DNA from: Candidatus Altimarinota bacterium
GTDB lineage: Bacteria > Patescibacteriota > Gracilibacteria > BD1-5 > UBA2023
NCBI GenBank assembly: GCA_023230505.1
Contig: JALNXF010000001.1
Coordinates: 248,001 to 312,000 of the forward strand
Length of the DNA: 64,000 nt
Direction: 5' to 3'
Shown here: positions 54,025 to 64,000 of the stretch, piece by piece
How the letters are laid out: each line of letters starts with the position of its first letter
Position numbering within the stretch: the first letter of the stretch is position 1
The notes under the pieces: model-generated
The model's database searches: none
Seen by the model: the letters and a program-made list of their open reading frames with translations, nothing else
Told to the model about the DNA's origin: nothing
Made by a program: the position numbers and the translations under genes

Positions 54025-54726
54025 TTATTTTCCAAAATTTCTTTTTGCTCATTTTAGGCTTAAATATGCTTTGTAGAATTCTTCTTCATTGAAATCTGGC
54101 CAGAGAGTTTTTGTGAAATAATATTCGCTATATTCTGATTGGTAAAGAAAATATCAGCTTAACCTAATATCTCACCCGGTTCTTACTATTAAATCTGGAG
54201 GTGGAAATTTTCAGCTATCAAGGAATTCAGAAAAACTTTGTTCATTTAATTTTTCTAATAATTTTTCTGGTTTATTTTGAATTTTAGTTAGATTTGTTGT
54301 GATATAGTCCTTTATTCATCTAATAATCTCATCCTGTCATCCATATCAAATACCTAATATAAAAGTCATATTATTTCATAATTTTGTCTTTTCTTTTACA
54401 TTATGAAGCATTTCTTTAATATCATTTGGCAGTAAATTCAAATCTCAAACAGTTTCAAATTTGATTCATTTTTTTAGAAAATTTGGAAGAAAAGCTGGAA
54501 TTTTAGTTCTAAAAAGTGAGTATAAATGAGCTAATTCTTCCTTGCTTCTATTTTCAATATTTTTTTTAGCAAGTATCCACATACTTACATATTCTATATT
54601 TTCTCTAAGACACAGATCTAAAATATTCTCAATATTATCAACTCAAGCGGTATGCCCAAGCATTTTAATTAATCATTTAGAAGTTGCCCATCTCCTATTT
54701 CAATCTAATATAAATCCTATGTGCAT
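54025..54726 (-). CDS. uppS: Undecaprenyl diphosphate synthase
   Basis: UppS, the cis-prenyltransferase of lipid-carrier synthesis. 233 residues. Seen: MH-IGFILDGNRRWA (the DGNxRWA signature), GHTAGVDNIENIL, [54 protein letters not shown] (the RTGGExRLSNFLLWQ-type motif) and a C-terminal KGAKRNFGK. Codons for these glycines are often TGA. The start ATG at 54726 was chosen since the more upstream ATG at 54731 meets a TAG. First gene of a run on the minus strand. Confidence 0.95.
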
Positions 54727-54768
54727 ATCATAAATTTAAGTAATATATATTTTGTCTATACAATGTCT

Positions 54769-55176
54769 TTATAATGTATTTTGTGAATTTTTATCTAAAA
54801 AACTTTGTAATATTATACATGCAGCAATATCATCCAGCTTGGTAGAATCAAAGTCTTTTTCTCAAGTTTCGGACATACTTGTTTTGGCTTCAAAGCTGGT
54901 AAATCTCTCATCATGAAATATAACTTCTAGTCAAAATTCCTTTTTTAAAACTCAAGTGAAACTTTTAATTTTTTTTGTATGTAGAGACTCGGTTCAATCC
55001 ACATGATTAGCTATTCAAATAATTATTTTATCAATTTTTCGCTCTGTTATAATTTTAGCTAGTTCAGATAAAATTCATTTTTTATTTGTAAGAATACAAA
55101 CAGGAACAGCTATGTTTTCTACATTTATAGCTATTCAAATTTTTCTAGTTCAATAATCAATAGCCAGGTAATTCAT
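54769..55176 (-). CDS. ruvX: Putative pre-16S rRNA nuclease / Holliday junction resolvase YqgF
   Basis: A 135-residue RuvX/YqgF-family RNase H-fold nuclease. Starts MNYLAIDYGTRKIGIAIN, with the Asp in the first strand; includes KIDKIIIGIANHVDGTESLHTKKI and a C-terminal part HDERFTSFEAKTSMSE with DSTKLDDIAACIILQSFLD, matching the ERxTTxxA and DxxAAxLILQ segments. In bacteria it matures the 16S rRNA 5' end. It is 2 bases before the rplI stop on the same strand and 42 bases before uppS. Confidence 0.9.
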
Positions 55177-55178
55177 AA

Positions 55179-55646
55179 TTAATTTACAACTTTTAAATGA
55201 AGTGTTATTCTAGCATAAACATCTGATCAAAGGTTTAATTTAATATCGTAAATTCAAGCCTTTTTTATGTGATGTTTTTCTGGTAAAATTATATTTTTTT
55301 TCTCGAGTTTAATCCCAAAATCTTTATTAATTTTATTTATAATATCAGCCTCCCCTATTCCGCCAAAAATTTTATCTTTATTTCATTTCACTTCAAATTC
55401 TATCTCTTTTGTATGTAAAGCTTCGGCTATTTTATGCCTATTGTAGATATTATCTCTAGTGTTTTTTAGTTGAGTTTCTTTAGTATTTTCTAATTTCTCA
55501 ATTTGTTCCTTTGTGACAAGTTTAGCCAGATTTTTTGGAATTAAATAATTTTTTGCTTGGCTATAACTTACTTCTACTATTTCTCATTGCTTCCCGATTC
55601 CGGCAATTCTTTGAAGCATTAGAACTTTTAATTTATCTGTAGCCAT
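55179..55646 (-). CDS. rplI: 50S ribosomal protein L9
   Basis: RplI of 155 residues. N-terminal [37 protein letters not shown] matches the L9 pattern (VxLLxDVxxLGxKGDVVxVxxGYARNYLxPxxxA), then the long connecting helix (EQIEKLENTKETQLKN) and a C-terminal domain that keeps IFGGIGEADI and ITLHLKV. The first three residues MAT precede it, as is usual for short variants. ruvX starts 2 bases downstream. Confidence 0.93.
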
Positions 55647-55684
55647 TTTTATTTAGTTAAAATATGTATTTTGTTTATTTTAAT

Positions 55685-55710
55685 AGATTTCTCGACAAGC
55701 TCGAAATGAC
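55685..55710. repeat. Dispersed GTCATT palindrome, copy 4
   Basis: Exact reverse complement of the 7817-7842 copy: AGATTTCTCGACAAG then CTCGAAATGAC. It lies between rplI and nusA. Confidence 0.8.
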
Positions 55711-55734
55711 AAAATTTATTTATTTAATTAGAAA

Positions 55735-56796
55735 TTAATTTATTTCTGGAGAAATTATAGTAATTTTGTATCATGTTAGCTCTGATGCAAGTCATACATT
55801 TGCTCATCATTTTCATAAAGCTTTTAATTTTTCTTCTTCTAAAACATAGCAAGTTGCATGTCTATTCTCCTCGTCAATTTTTACATCCATAACTTGAGCA
55901 GGACTTAGCGATTTTTTAATTAATTCTTTTATATCATCAGTATAGTTTATTATATCAACTTTTTCTCCAAAAAGCTCATCAACTACAGCTTTTACTCTTA
56001 TTCATTTTGGACCAATAAGACTTCCGGCTGGATCTATTTCCTCATACTCAGAACCAACTATAATTTTTGTCTTAAACCCTGGATTTCTAACAATTCTAAC
56101 TACCTCCACAGTTCCCTCTTCAAGTTCAGGACAGTTTATTTCAAATAATTTTATTACGAAATTTTTATCTTTTCTAGTTAGAGTTACTTTTGGTCAAGTT
56201 AGGGTATCTTCTTCTACTTTTCATACATAAACATAAATTCTTTGACCTGGAACATATTTATCTTTTGCAACTTGTTCTGATTTTGGCAAAACTATTGTAT
56301 TCCCATTGTAGTCAAGTAAAATTTTATTTTTTTCTACTAATTCAATTTTTAGATTTACAATATCTCAAACTTTATCTTTAAATAAGTTATAAATTTTTTC
56401 TTTTTCTGATTCTTGAATTTTTTGAATTATTACTTGGCGAGCAGCTTGAGAAGCAATTCTTCCAAATCATTCTTCATTTTCAAGTATTTCATCAGTAACA
56501 TCTATTTCAACCATATCTCAAATACTAAATCAGCTTGCAGCATCTCCTAAATCTTTTAATGCAATTTGTGTATACGGATTTTCTACAACATCCACAACTT
56601 CTTTTTCAACAGTAATTTCTATTGAATTATTAGGCAAATCTAAAACAACTTCTACATTTGTATCCTTACTTGCATAATCTTTTTTATAAGCGGTTTTAAT
56701 TGCTTGTTCGATTATCTCAACAAGTTTATTTTTATCAATTTTTTTCTCAGCAGATATTTGATTAATAGCAGCCTCAATCTTTTTTAAATCTAACAT
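55735..56796 (-). CDS. nusA: Transcription termination/antitermination factor NusA
   Basis: NusA, 353 residues. The N-terminal domain reads KIEAAINQISAEKKIDKNKLVEIIEQAIKTAYKKDY, followed by the S1 domain (VGDIVNLKIELVEKNKILLDYNG) and two KH domains with GPKGIRVKAVVDELFGEKVDII and KGGANVGLASELTGYKITI. GGANVGLA is the NusA KH2 signature. The RNAP-binding N-terminal domain has the typical helices. Several glycines are TGA. It regulates transcription pausing and termination. Confidence 0.95.
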
Positions 56797-56819
56797 AAAT
56801 TATAAATTATTAAATAAAT

Positions 56820-56847
56820 AGATTTCTCTCTCTCCGCTCGAAATGAC
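56820..56847. repeat. Dispersed GTCATT palindrome, copy 5
   Basis: Degenerate copy, AGATTTCTCTCTC then TCCGCTCGAAATGAC, in the gap upstream of nusA. A longer A/T hairpin (AAGTTCT with AGAACTT) follows. Confidence 0.6.
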
Positions 56848-56954
56848 GAAGTTCTAGTCTTTTTTCAAAAAAAGAACTTGTCACCAAATTCTTTTCAATT
56901 CTTAATTTAATTCCATTTTAACGATTTTTTTATAAATGCAAATTTTTTATAAAT

Positions 56955-58058
56955 TTATTTTATTCAATTAACAATATTATTTATTTCTTTCTCAAAATTT
57001 TCATAGGAAAAATCTTTGGCACGAGCTTCACAATCAGATTTCATTTGGAGAGCTTTTTCTGGAGTTAGAGTTTGGATGGCTTGTATTAAATTATCTACTG
57101 AGGCTCATTCTGGAATTAGAATTCATGTTTTTCAGTTAATAATACTTTCTTTTAGTCATCCCTCATTTACTCATATACATGGCTTCCCTGCTGACATACT
57201 TTCGACTGGACTCATTCAAAAATCTTCATTAACTGGAATATAAATAGTTGCTATACAATTTCAAATATAATTATAAAATTGCTCATCATTTGGACTTGGA
57301 ATAACTTCTATATTTTTGTATCATTTTGATAGCTCTATAATTTCTTCTTTTTGAGGATCATTAATTCAGTGAATGATTTTTAGTTTTTTATCTGGCATAT
57401 TTTGGAAGGCTTTTACAATTGTATCGACTCTTTTTGCTCAGGCTAATCTTGCAAAACTAAGATAGTAATTACCTTGTGAAATATATTTAAATCTATCTAA
57501 AATAACAGGTGGATAAACAATTATAGAATCTAATCATAAATACTCCTTAATTCTATTTTTTGTATTTATAGAATTAGTTAGAATTAAATCCATTTTTTTA
57601 ATATCGCGTTCATACATTTTTCTAAAAAAAATAGATGCTAGATTAAAAAATGGTCTCAATAAAAATGGAACTTTTTTAAGATATAATTCACGTAAATCAT
57701 ATAAATATCTAGGTGGTGTATGACAATAAAATATTTTTTTAGCATCTTTTTTTGCATTTCTAACTGCACTTATACAATCTCAACTAAAAATAATTGTGTC
57801 ATAATCTTTTAAGAATTTTGTGTTAAATAAAAAAGAAAATTTTAATTTGATATGTCTTAATCACTTCTTGAAAACCTCTGAGCTTATTGGAATCATTTTT
57901 CACTCAAATCATTCATATCTTAAGTCAAAACTTCAGTGACTAAAAAATCCTGATGCAATGTCAGCTTTCAAGGCTTTTGCCATCATAATAATTAGTCTTT
58001 CTCATCATCATTTATACAAGAAAGTATCATGTACTATAATAGTTTTTTTATTTTGCAT
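56955..58058 (-). CDS. Glycosyltransferase family 4
   Basis: A 367-residue GT4-type enzyme of the GT-B fold. N-terminal IIVHDTFLYKGGGERLIIMMAKAL (glycine-rich loop), IFYCHTPPRYLYDL, C-terminal domain with YYLSFARLAGAKRVDTIVKAFQ, KLKIIHGINDP and the donor-site GNCIATIYIPVNEDFGMSPVESMSAGKPCIGVNEGG (E-x7-E type). Donor and acceptor sugars cannot be read. The following gene is another glycosyltransferase with a similar YCHTP motif. Surface polysaccharide assembly is likely. Confidence 0.9.
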
Positions 58059-58092
58059 ATTTAATAGAATTTAGTATTTAAATTTTTTGTTT

Positions 58093-58165
58093 GTCATTCC
58101 TTTGAAGAAAGGAATCTTCCAATATTTCTTAATATATTGTAGATTCCTGCCTTCGCGGGAATGAC
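58093..58165. repeat. Paired inverted palindromes between the two glycosyltransferase genes
   Basis: Two copies of the family lie in opposite orientation: GTCATTCCTTTGAAG then AAAGGAATCTTCC (58093-58120) and AGATTCCTGCC then TTCGCGGGAATGAC (58141-58165). Together they could pair into a long hairpin. Confidence 0.7.
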
Positions 58166-58189
58166 AGAAAGTGGTAGGAATACAAGAAC

Positions 58190-59323
58190 TTATTTTTTAA
58201 TATTTTCTTTTTCCTTTATAAAATTTAGAATTTCCTTATTAAAAATTGAAATATCAAAATTATAAGAATATTCTCGAATTTTATGGTAATCAAATTCTAA
58301 AGTTTCAAATTTTTCTATAGCCCCATTTAGGCTTTCTACTGTTTGCTCCTCAAAAAATACTCAAGTTGAAGGCAAATATTTATGATTTTCTCTAACTGTT
58401 TCTAGGCTTCATCATTTTTTGTAAGCTATAACTGGAGTTCATGTTGCCATTGCTTCAATTGGTACAAGTCAAAGATCTTCTTCTGGTGGAAATATAAAAG
58501 CTTTCGCTTCACTCATGTGTTGTCTAACCTGTTGGTTTGTTAATCAGAATTTCCAGATAATATTTGGCTTTGAAATTTTAATTAATTTTCTATATAAGAC
58601 ATTATCAGTCGCGGTTGATAAAATAATTTTTTTTCAATTTTTATTAAAGGCATCAACGAGTAAGTCAAATTTTTTGTATGGAATTGTGCGTCACACATAA
58701 AAATAATAATCTTTTTTGATATCTGAAAATGGAAAAGAATTTAAGTCAATTCAAGGATAAATTAGCTTACTTTCTCTTCTATAATATTTTGCAATTCGTC
58801 AGGCTGTATTTACAGAATTTGCAATAAAAAAATCAACACGTGCAGTTGCTACAAAATCCCAAATTCGCAAATTATGAATAAAAAATTTCATAGCAATTTT
58901 TGCTACAAAATTCAAAATCCCAAATTCTAACCTCTCAAAATATTCAAAATAATGACTCCAGAAATAACGTGTTGGAGTATGGCAATAGCAAAAATGAATA
59001 GTTTCTGGCTTTGTAATGACTCATTTTGACTCAGCTGAACTCGAAGAAATTACAATGTCATAACTTCATAAATCAAAGCTCTCGAAGGCTCTTGGTCTAA
59101 ACATTAGAGCCATTTTCGGTCTTTTATTTAAAAAAAGGATTTTTTGTAAAAAAGAAGTATAAATTTTTCTTCATTCAAACATTGGATTTCATTCTTGCCA
59201 AAAAACTGAAGTATAGATATCAGCTTCAGGAAACAAATCCATTATATCAAATAATACTTTTTCAGCTCATCAGATATCCTTAATCCAATCGGTAATTATT
59301 GCTATTTTCTTATTCTCAAACAA
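58190..59323 (-). CDS. Glycosyltransferase, GT4-like
   Basis: A 377-residue GT-B glycosyltransferase. N-terminal IAIITDWIKDIGGAEKVLFDIMDLFP, then HFCYCHTPTRYFWSHYF, and C-terminal LIYPGIDLNSFP, YYFYVGRTIPYKKFDLLVDAF and the donor motif [32 protein letters not shown]. No ATG suits the start; TTG at 59323 (MFENKKIAIITDW) is proposed because the frame is open only from a TAA upstream. It pairs with the GT4 gene 130 bases downstream. Acceptor unknown. Confidence 0.85.
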
Positions 59324-59347
59324 CGATAAAATAATTAAAAATAAATT

Positions 59348-60811
59348 TTATTTACGTCAAAAATCATCATCAAATCTGACAATATCATCTTCTTCAAGAT
59401 AATCTCAAATTTGGCTTTCTATAATATGAAGCTCAGTTTTTCATTTGTTTTCGAGTCTATGCTTAAATCCAGATGGTATAAAAACACTTTCTCATTTTCT
59501 TACGATTTTTTCTTCTTCTCAAACAGTAACAACCGCAGTACCATCTACTACAACCCAATGTTCAGATCTATGGTAGTGCATTTGAAGAGATAATTTTTTA
59601 TTGTTTAAAACGGTAATTCTTTTTGTCTTAAATCAAGTTCCTTCATCAATTATTGTATAACTTCCCCATGGTCTATAAACAGTTTGTCAGAAATTTACCA
59701 ATTGTTTATTTTCTTCCTTTAGAATATTAACTACATCTTTAATTTTTTGTGACTCTCATTTTTTTGAGACAAGTAGTGCATCCTTTGTATCTATTATAAT
59801 ACAATCATCAAGTCAAATGACAGCAACTTTTTTATCTTTAATTTCTCCAATAAAGAAATTATTTTTGGCATCAACTTCAAGTAAATTATTATTTTTCCAT
59901 TTTTTTTCTTTTAAATATTCATCAATAGAATCAAAACTTCATAAATCATTCCAATACGTATCAAGAGGAGTTACATAAATATTGTTAGATTTTTCTAAAA
60001 GTCCGTAATCAATTGAAAGGTCAGGGAGCGCATTAAATGCCTCATTAATATATTTTTCTTTTTCAAATAAAAGTTTTGAATTAGATTTCTTTTCTTCTCA
60101 TTTTGCAGTTTGTTCATAGCCATAATATGGACTATATATTTCTTGCTCATTTCTTTCAAAAATATCAAAAATTGCTTTAGAATGTTTTTTTAATTCACTA
60201 AAAAATATTTCTTTTCAAAATAAGAAAATCCCAGAATTCCATAAATATCAATTATTTATAAATTTTTTTGCAGTTTCTTTATTTGGTTTTTCTTTAAATT
60301 CTTTAACTTTATATGGAGTTTCTTTAGAAAGAATTGGGTTAATATAGCCATATCAAGTATGTGGACAAAATGGTTTTATTCAAAATGTAATTAATGATTT
60401 TTGCGCGATTTCCTTTGATTCATTAATTGTAATAATAAATTTATCTTCGTTTTCAATAACTTGATCAGATGGTAAAATAAGTCACAAAGAATCATTCTCA
60501 ATATTTTTCATAGCAAATGTAATAGCTCAAAGGGTATTTTTTGCCATGGGTTCAATTAAAATCTGACATTCCTTTAATTTAATTCAAATTTCAGATGCCT
60601 GAGTTATACAATGATATTTATAATCAATATTTGTTGCTATTAAAATATCTTCTACTTTTGAAATTAAAATTGCTCTTTTAAGAGTATTTTGAAAAAGAGA
60701 TGCTCCTCAAAGTTCTGCTAATTTAATAAACTGCTTAGGGTAATATTTTCTTGAAATTGGCCAAAGCCTAGTACCACTACCTCCGGCTAATATAATTGAA
60801 TATATCTTCAT
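59348..60811 (-). CDS. manC: Mannose-1-phosphate guanylyltransferase / mannose-6-phosphate isomerase
   Basis: A 487-residue bifunctional-type ManC. GDP-mannose pyrophosphorylase domain: [24 protein letters not shown] at about residues 4-27; [29 protein letters not shown] and [23 protein letters not shown]. The C-terminal cupin domain is that of type II mannose-6-phosphate isomerase: [56 protein letters not shown]. It provides GDP-mannose to the glycosyltransferases around it. The next gene upstream makes mannose-1-phosphate. Confidence 0.95.
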
Positions 60812-60823
60812 GAATTAATAAGT

Positions 60824-61567
60824 TTATAAATTATTTAGTAATTGTTTAATTATTTCTTTTGTTTGTTCAACTCAAGTAGTTAAAATAGATTCTACTCAGG
60901 CTTCTTTTACTGGATAATCATTTCCACCAGGAAAAAGTGCATCTCACACAAAAAACATTTCAGATTTATCAAATCAAAAAAATTCTGTGATTTTAGCTAT
61001 TCAATAAGATTTATCTATTCATTTTTTTGTGATATCTATCGAGCTTTTTCATCAAAAACTTACTTTAAAATCTGTTAAATCATCTCACATATAATCTATA
61101 ACTTCTATTCTTTTTTTAAAATCTGGATCCCAATTTTCTTTTATTTCTAGAGGAGCTTGTTGTCATAAAGCTGAAAAAGTTATCTGACTTCATCTGTCCT
61201 CTATTTGTGGTCAATAAATTTTAATTTTATCAAATCAAAATTTTAAAACGGCTTTATTAAGAGTTTTTAAAATCAGTTCTTTTTCATTTACATTAAAATC
61301 ATTTGAGTAAATTTTATTCCAAGAAAAATCTTTAAATGAATAAAATTTTGCTCCACAAGTAGGAAAGATAGTTAAATTATCAAAATTAGAATCAGAGTCA
61401 AGATAAGGAAGGATTTGTTTATCAAATTGAACAAAATCTCATCAAGAAATAATAGCAACTTTATATTTATCAAGAAGTTTTTTAAATAATCCTCTCATCT
61501 CTTCATCTATTTTTCATTTACTAGGAGCAAGGGTACCATCAAGATCAAATATTATTATTTTTTTCAT
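60824..61567 (-). CDS. HAD-IIB phosphomannomutase-like phosphatase
   Basis: A 247-residue HAD-superfamily IIB protein resembling eukaryotic-type phosphomannomutase or a sugar phosphatase. Motif I FDLDGTLAPSKG at residues 7-18; mid EDRGSQITFSALGQQAP (the typical PMM R-x-S-x-x-N/T region); C-terminal FVGDALFPGGNDYPVKEAG with the Asp pair. It is 12 bases upstream of manC, so it probably interconverts mannose-6-phosphate and mannose-1-phosphate for manC. Confidence 0.85.
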
Positions 61568-61716
61568 ATAATTTTAGCGATTAAAAATCTATTCTTAAAT
61601 GAATTATTAAGAATAATTTAAGTAAATAAATATCAATTTAATTATATAAATTCCTTTTAAATTTGCAAGATAATTATTAATTTTTTTCTTGTTTTCTAAA
61701 AATCCAAAAATATTAT

Positions 61717-62550
61717 TTATTTACTTAATATTACCTCATAAATAAATACAAATATTGCATTATATACCCTTTTCAACATTCTTGAAGGATTAATAATTAA
61801 TCTCCATAACCACTCAAGACCAAAAGAAGTAAAAATTTTCGGTGCTCTTTTTTTAAATCATAAAAGCATATCAAAACTTCATCAAACTCAAAGTGCAACT
61901 TTTATATTTTTTAATTTAGGCATTAATTCTAAAATTGTAGATTCCTGATCTTTTAATCATTGTGTAGAAAAAAAATAAATATCATTTGTTTTATTGATCT
62001 GTTCTATTATTTCTTCTTTATTTTCTTTTTGATAAAAATAAAAATGAAAATTAGCCTTTGGATATTTTTTAGATAAAATTTCAGGCGTTTTCATTTGTCT
62101 TACTATTTTTAAATTATCTCACTTATTTCCTGGTAATTGAAATTTATCAATAATTGTTACTCCTAATTTATTTTTATCTGAATAATCAAGTAAATCGAGA
62201 GTCAAATCACTTCCGCATATTTTATCTCAATATTTTTTGTATAAATAATTTTTTCTAAATAAAATATTAAATACAAAATATGGTAAAAATAAAATATTTA
62301 AGTATTTGAAATTATTGTCCAATATTTGAAAGGCTATATAAAGACCTATTCAATCACTCGTTAAATAATTAGCCTTTTTAAGTATCTCAGTAAATTCACT
62401 ATCTTTTTTTATTGCAAGTAATATTTCTGGATTTGGCGTAAAAATTATAGATTGTTCACTATTATTTAATATTTCATTTAAAAAATTTTTATAATTTAAT
62501 TTTTGTAATTCAACTCAAAAAATTTTCATAGAATTTATTTTAGTTATCAT
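61717..62550 (-). CDS. WecG/TagA-family glycosyltransferase
   Basis: A 277-residue WecG/TagA/CpsF glycosyltransferase (GT26), transferring a sugar in lipid-linked glycan assembly at the inner membrane. Family marks: IIFTPNPEILLAIKKD near residue 40, SDGIGLYIAF, and the C-terminal ALGVGGSFDMLLGFKKRAPKIFTSFGLEWLWRLIINPSRMLKR (GVGGxFD...G...RAP...GLEWxxRLxxEPxR). An inserted segment (LFLPYFVFNILFRKNYLY) lengthens the middle. An internal ATG 62529 (MKIFGVELQ) may be the true start. First of the sugar cluster, divergent from the HlyD gene. Confidence 0.9.
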
Positions 62551-62702
62551 AGTTTTGTAAAAATTTAATTATTACTTATATAATTTATTTTGATAATATT
62601 AAAAAAATATAAATTGTAAAGTTTATAAGTATTAATATGTAAATTCTATTGCTTTTTTTATAAAAATTATTATAACTTAAGATATTTCCTTACTAAAATA
62701 GT

Positions 62703-64000
62703 ATGACTATTCTTAAAGAAATAGAACATAAAAAGAAAAAAAAGATAAAATACTATATTTTTTTTGTTATATTCTTGAGTATTATTGGCTATATAATCTA
62801 TAATTCATTTTTAAAAAAACATGAATTAGACTTTAAAATATATACCGTTTGAACATGAAATATTGTAAATTCCTTAAATAATGATTGAAAAATCTATTAT
62901 AAGGAACAATACAACATCAACTTCCCTATTTCTGGAACACTTTCAAAAATTTATAAAAATGAATGAGAATTAGTTAAAAAATGAGACTGGATAGCTTCTC
63001 TTGATAACACATATTTAAAAATAAATGTAGATAAGGCTCAAATTGCACTAAATACTGCCTTAGCCAATTTGGAAGCAAAAAAGGCAACAAAAAATATTTC
63101 TGGTGATTTAAAAATTTGAGAATCTCAAGTTGAAGCAAATAAAACTATTTTAGAATGAATTATAAAAACAAATGAACTAGAATTAGAAAATGCATCAAAA
63201 AATCTTGAAATAGCAAAAAATGATTATGATTTTGTTAAAAATTTAACTCAAAAAGATATTGATAATGCAAATTCAACCCTAGAAATAGCACAAAAAAACT
63301 ATGATAATTGACTTTCAACTCTTGATTTAATTAAAAACCAAGAGCAGGAAAAATTAGTAAATCTACAAGAAAAATGATTTTTACAAATAGAAAATAGTAT
63401 CCCTCTTCTTGAAAAATATTTAAAAGATACCGATGTTTTACTCTGAATTACAGATAAAAATAAGGCTTTAAATGATTCTTTTGAGGTATATCTTTGAGCT
63501 AAAAATACAGGCCTTAAAATTAGTGCTGAGAATAGTTTTAGAGAAGCATCAAATCTTTATGAAGATTATATAAAAAACCGGAGTGAATTTAATAAAACTA
63601 ATTATAGCTTAGCAATAAATAAATTACAGGAAATAAATGATATTGAAAATTCGGTTAATACAATGCTTAATCTAACTCTAGATGTACTTAAAAATTCAAT
63701 TTCTTCCACAAATTTTTCTCAGGAAACAATTAATTTATATATTTCATCTTTTGAATTAAATATTATAAATCTTAATTCATCTATTTCCCTTATTACACAA
63801 TCAAAGCAAGCAATTCAAGAACAAGAAACATTATTAAATTATAAAATTGAAAATCAAAATAAAGAAATTGAATCTTTGAATTTGCAATTAGAATTAGCAA
63901 AAAACAATTTTGATAAAATAAATTTAAATATAGAAAATACTATACAGGATACAAAATTTAAATTAGACCTTGCCATAAATCAATACAACAATACTAAAAC
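62703..64000 (+). CDS. HlyD-family membrane-fusion (efflux adaptor) protein, partial
   Basis: The first 432 residues of an efflux adaptor, cut by the window end. One N-terminal membrane helix (YYIFFVIFLSIIGYIIYNSF) follows a poly-Lys stretch. Next, the biotinyl-lipoyl-like half (YYKEQYNINFPISGTLSKIYKNEGELVKKGDWIASLDN), then a long coiled coil (QIALNTALANLEAKKATKN..., ENASKNLEIAKNDYDFVKNLTQKDIDNANSTLEIAQKNYD). This order is the periplasmic/outside adaptor of RND or ABC efflux (MacA/HlyD-type). The partner permease is probably beyond the window. It stands divergent from WecG. Confidence 0.85.

Noticed and set aside
56848..56880. A/T hairpin near nusA (AAGTTCT with AGAACTT)
   Set aside because: It lies upstream of nusA, lacks a following T run in a gene-end context and has a bulge, so it was not called a terminator.

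Overview
The window comes from an AT-rich bacterial chromosome that reads UGA as glycine (genetic code 25). Under the standard code nearly every gene is broken by in-frame TGA. Read as Gly, the TGAs fall exactly on invariant glycines (RuvB and YchF P-loops, the GatB zinc-site region, the MraY DGLDG-type motif, GXGXG boxes of kinases) and give full-length proteins. The tRNA-Trp has a normal CCA anticodon. This points to candidate phylum Gracilibacteria or Absconditabacteria (SR1), within the Patescibacteria. Most start codons follow A/T-rich leaders with no recognisable Shine-Dalgarno sequence. All coordinates below were re-read with TGA = Gly.

Layout. 0-5 kb: minus-strand accessory genes (partial unknown, Nudix hydrolase, secreted Fn3-like protein, PHP phosphatase, YbaK-type deacylase, 74-aa protein). 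5-10 kb: plus-strand gatB, murF, a small membrane protein, a foreign-looking 77-aa gene with a real SD, ychF, and a C39-like protein. 10-14 kb, minus: a membrane-anchored protein, khpB/jag, an SLH/PKD surface protein and a prepilin-like protein. 14-19 kb: an SPFH/NfeD pair, unknowns, a HAD gene with an in-frame amber codon, a trypsin-like protein and tRNA-Trp. 19-22 kb, minus: tsf and rpsB with a DUF4870-like gene between them. 22-26 kb: serS and four pilin-like genes, then ybeY, a DUF4012 protein and an EamA transporter on the minus strand. 30-36 kb: ruvB, two small membrane proteins, a small toxin-antitoxin-like pair sitting between two perfect 36-bp repeats that carry the apparent pheT promoter, then pheT and mraY. 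36-40 kb: a fibre-like protein, a non-coding inverted-repeat region, a DUF6922/AbiEii-type pair whose second gene is decayed, and a secreted beta-propeller protein. 40-43 kb: a long Rel (p)ppGpp enzyme and an orphan AbiEi-like regulator with operator-like repeats.

43-53 kb is the signalling island: PAS histidine kinase, response regulator, LysM/lytic-transglycosylase-like protein, GGDEF protein, RsbW-like kinase, STAS antagonist and a sensor-HAMP-PAS-PP2C phosphatase. This is a complete partner-switching set plus a two-component pair, which is much regulation for a lineage with reduced genomes. At 53.9 kb a 28-bp dif-like site lies 61 bp upstream of a Xer recombinase gene. All genes to its right up to 62.5 kb (uppS, ruvX, rplI, nusA, then a surface-polysaccharide cluster of two glycosyltransferases, manC, phosphomannomutase-like and WecG/TagA) run toward it, consistent with a chromosome terminus. 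The window ends inside an HlyD-type adaptor gene.

Dispersed 25-28 bp palindromes beginning GTCATT and ending GAATCT or AAATCT sit in many intergenic gaps. No CRISPR array, insertion-sequence transposase or rRNA was seen.
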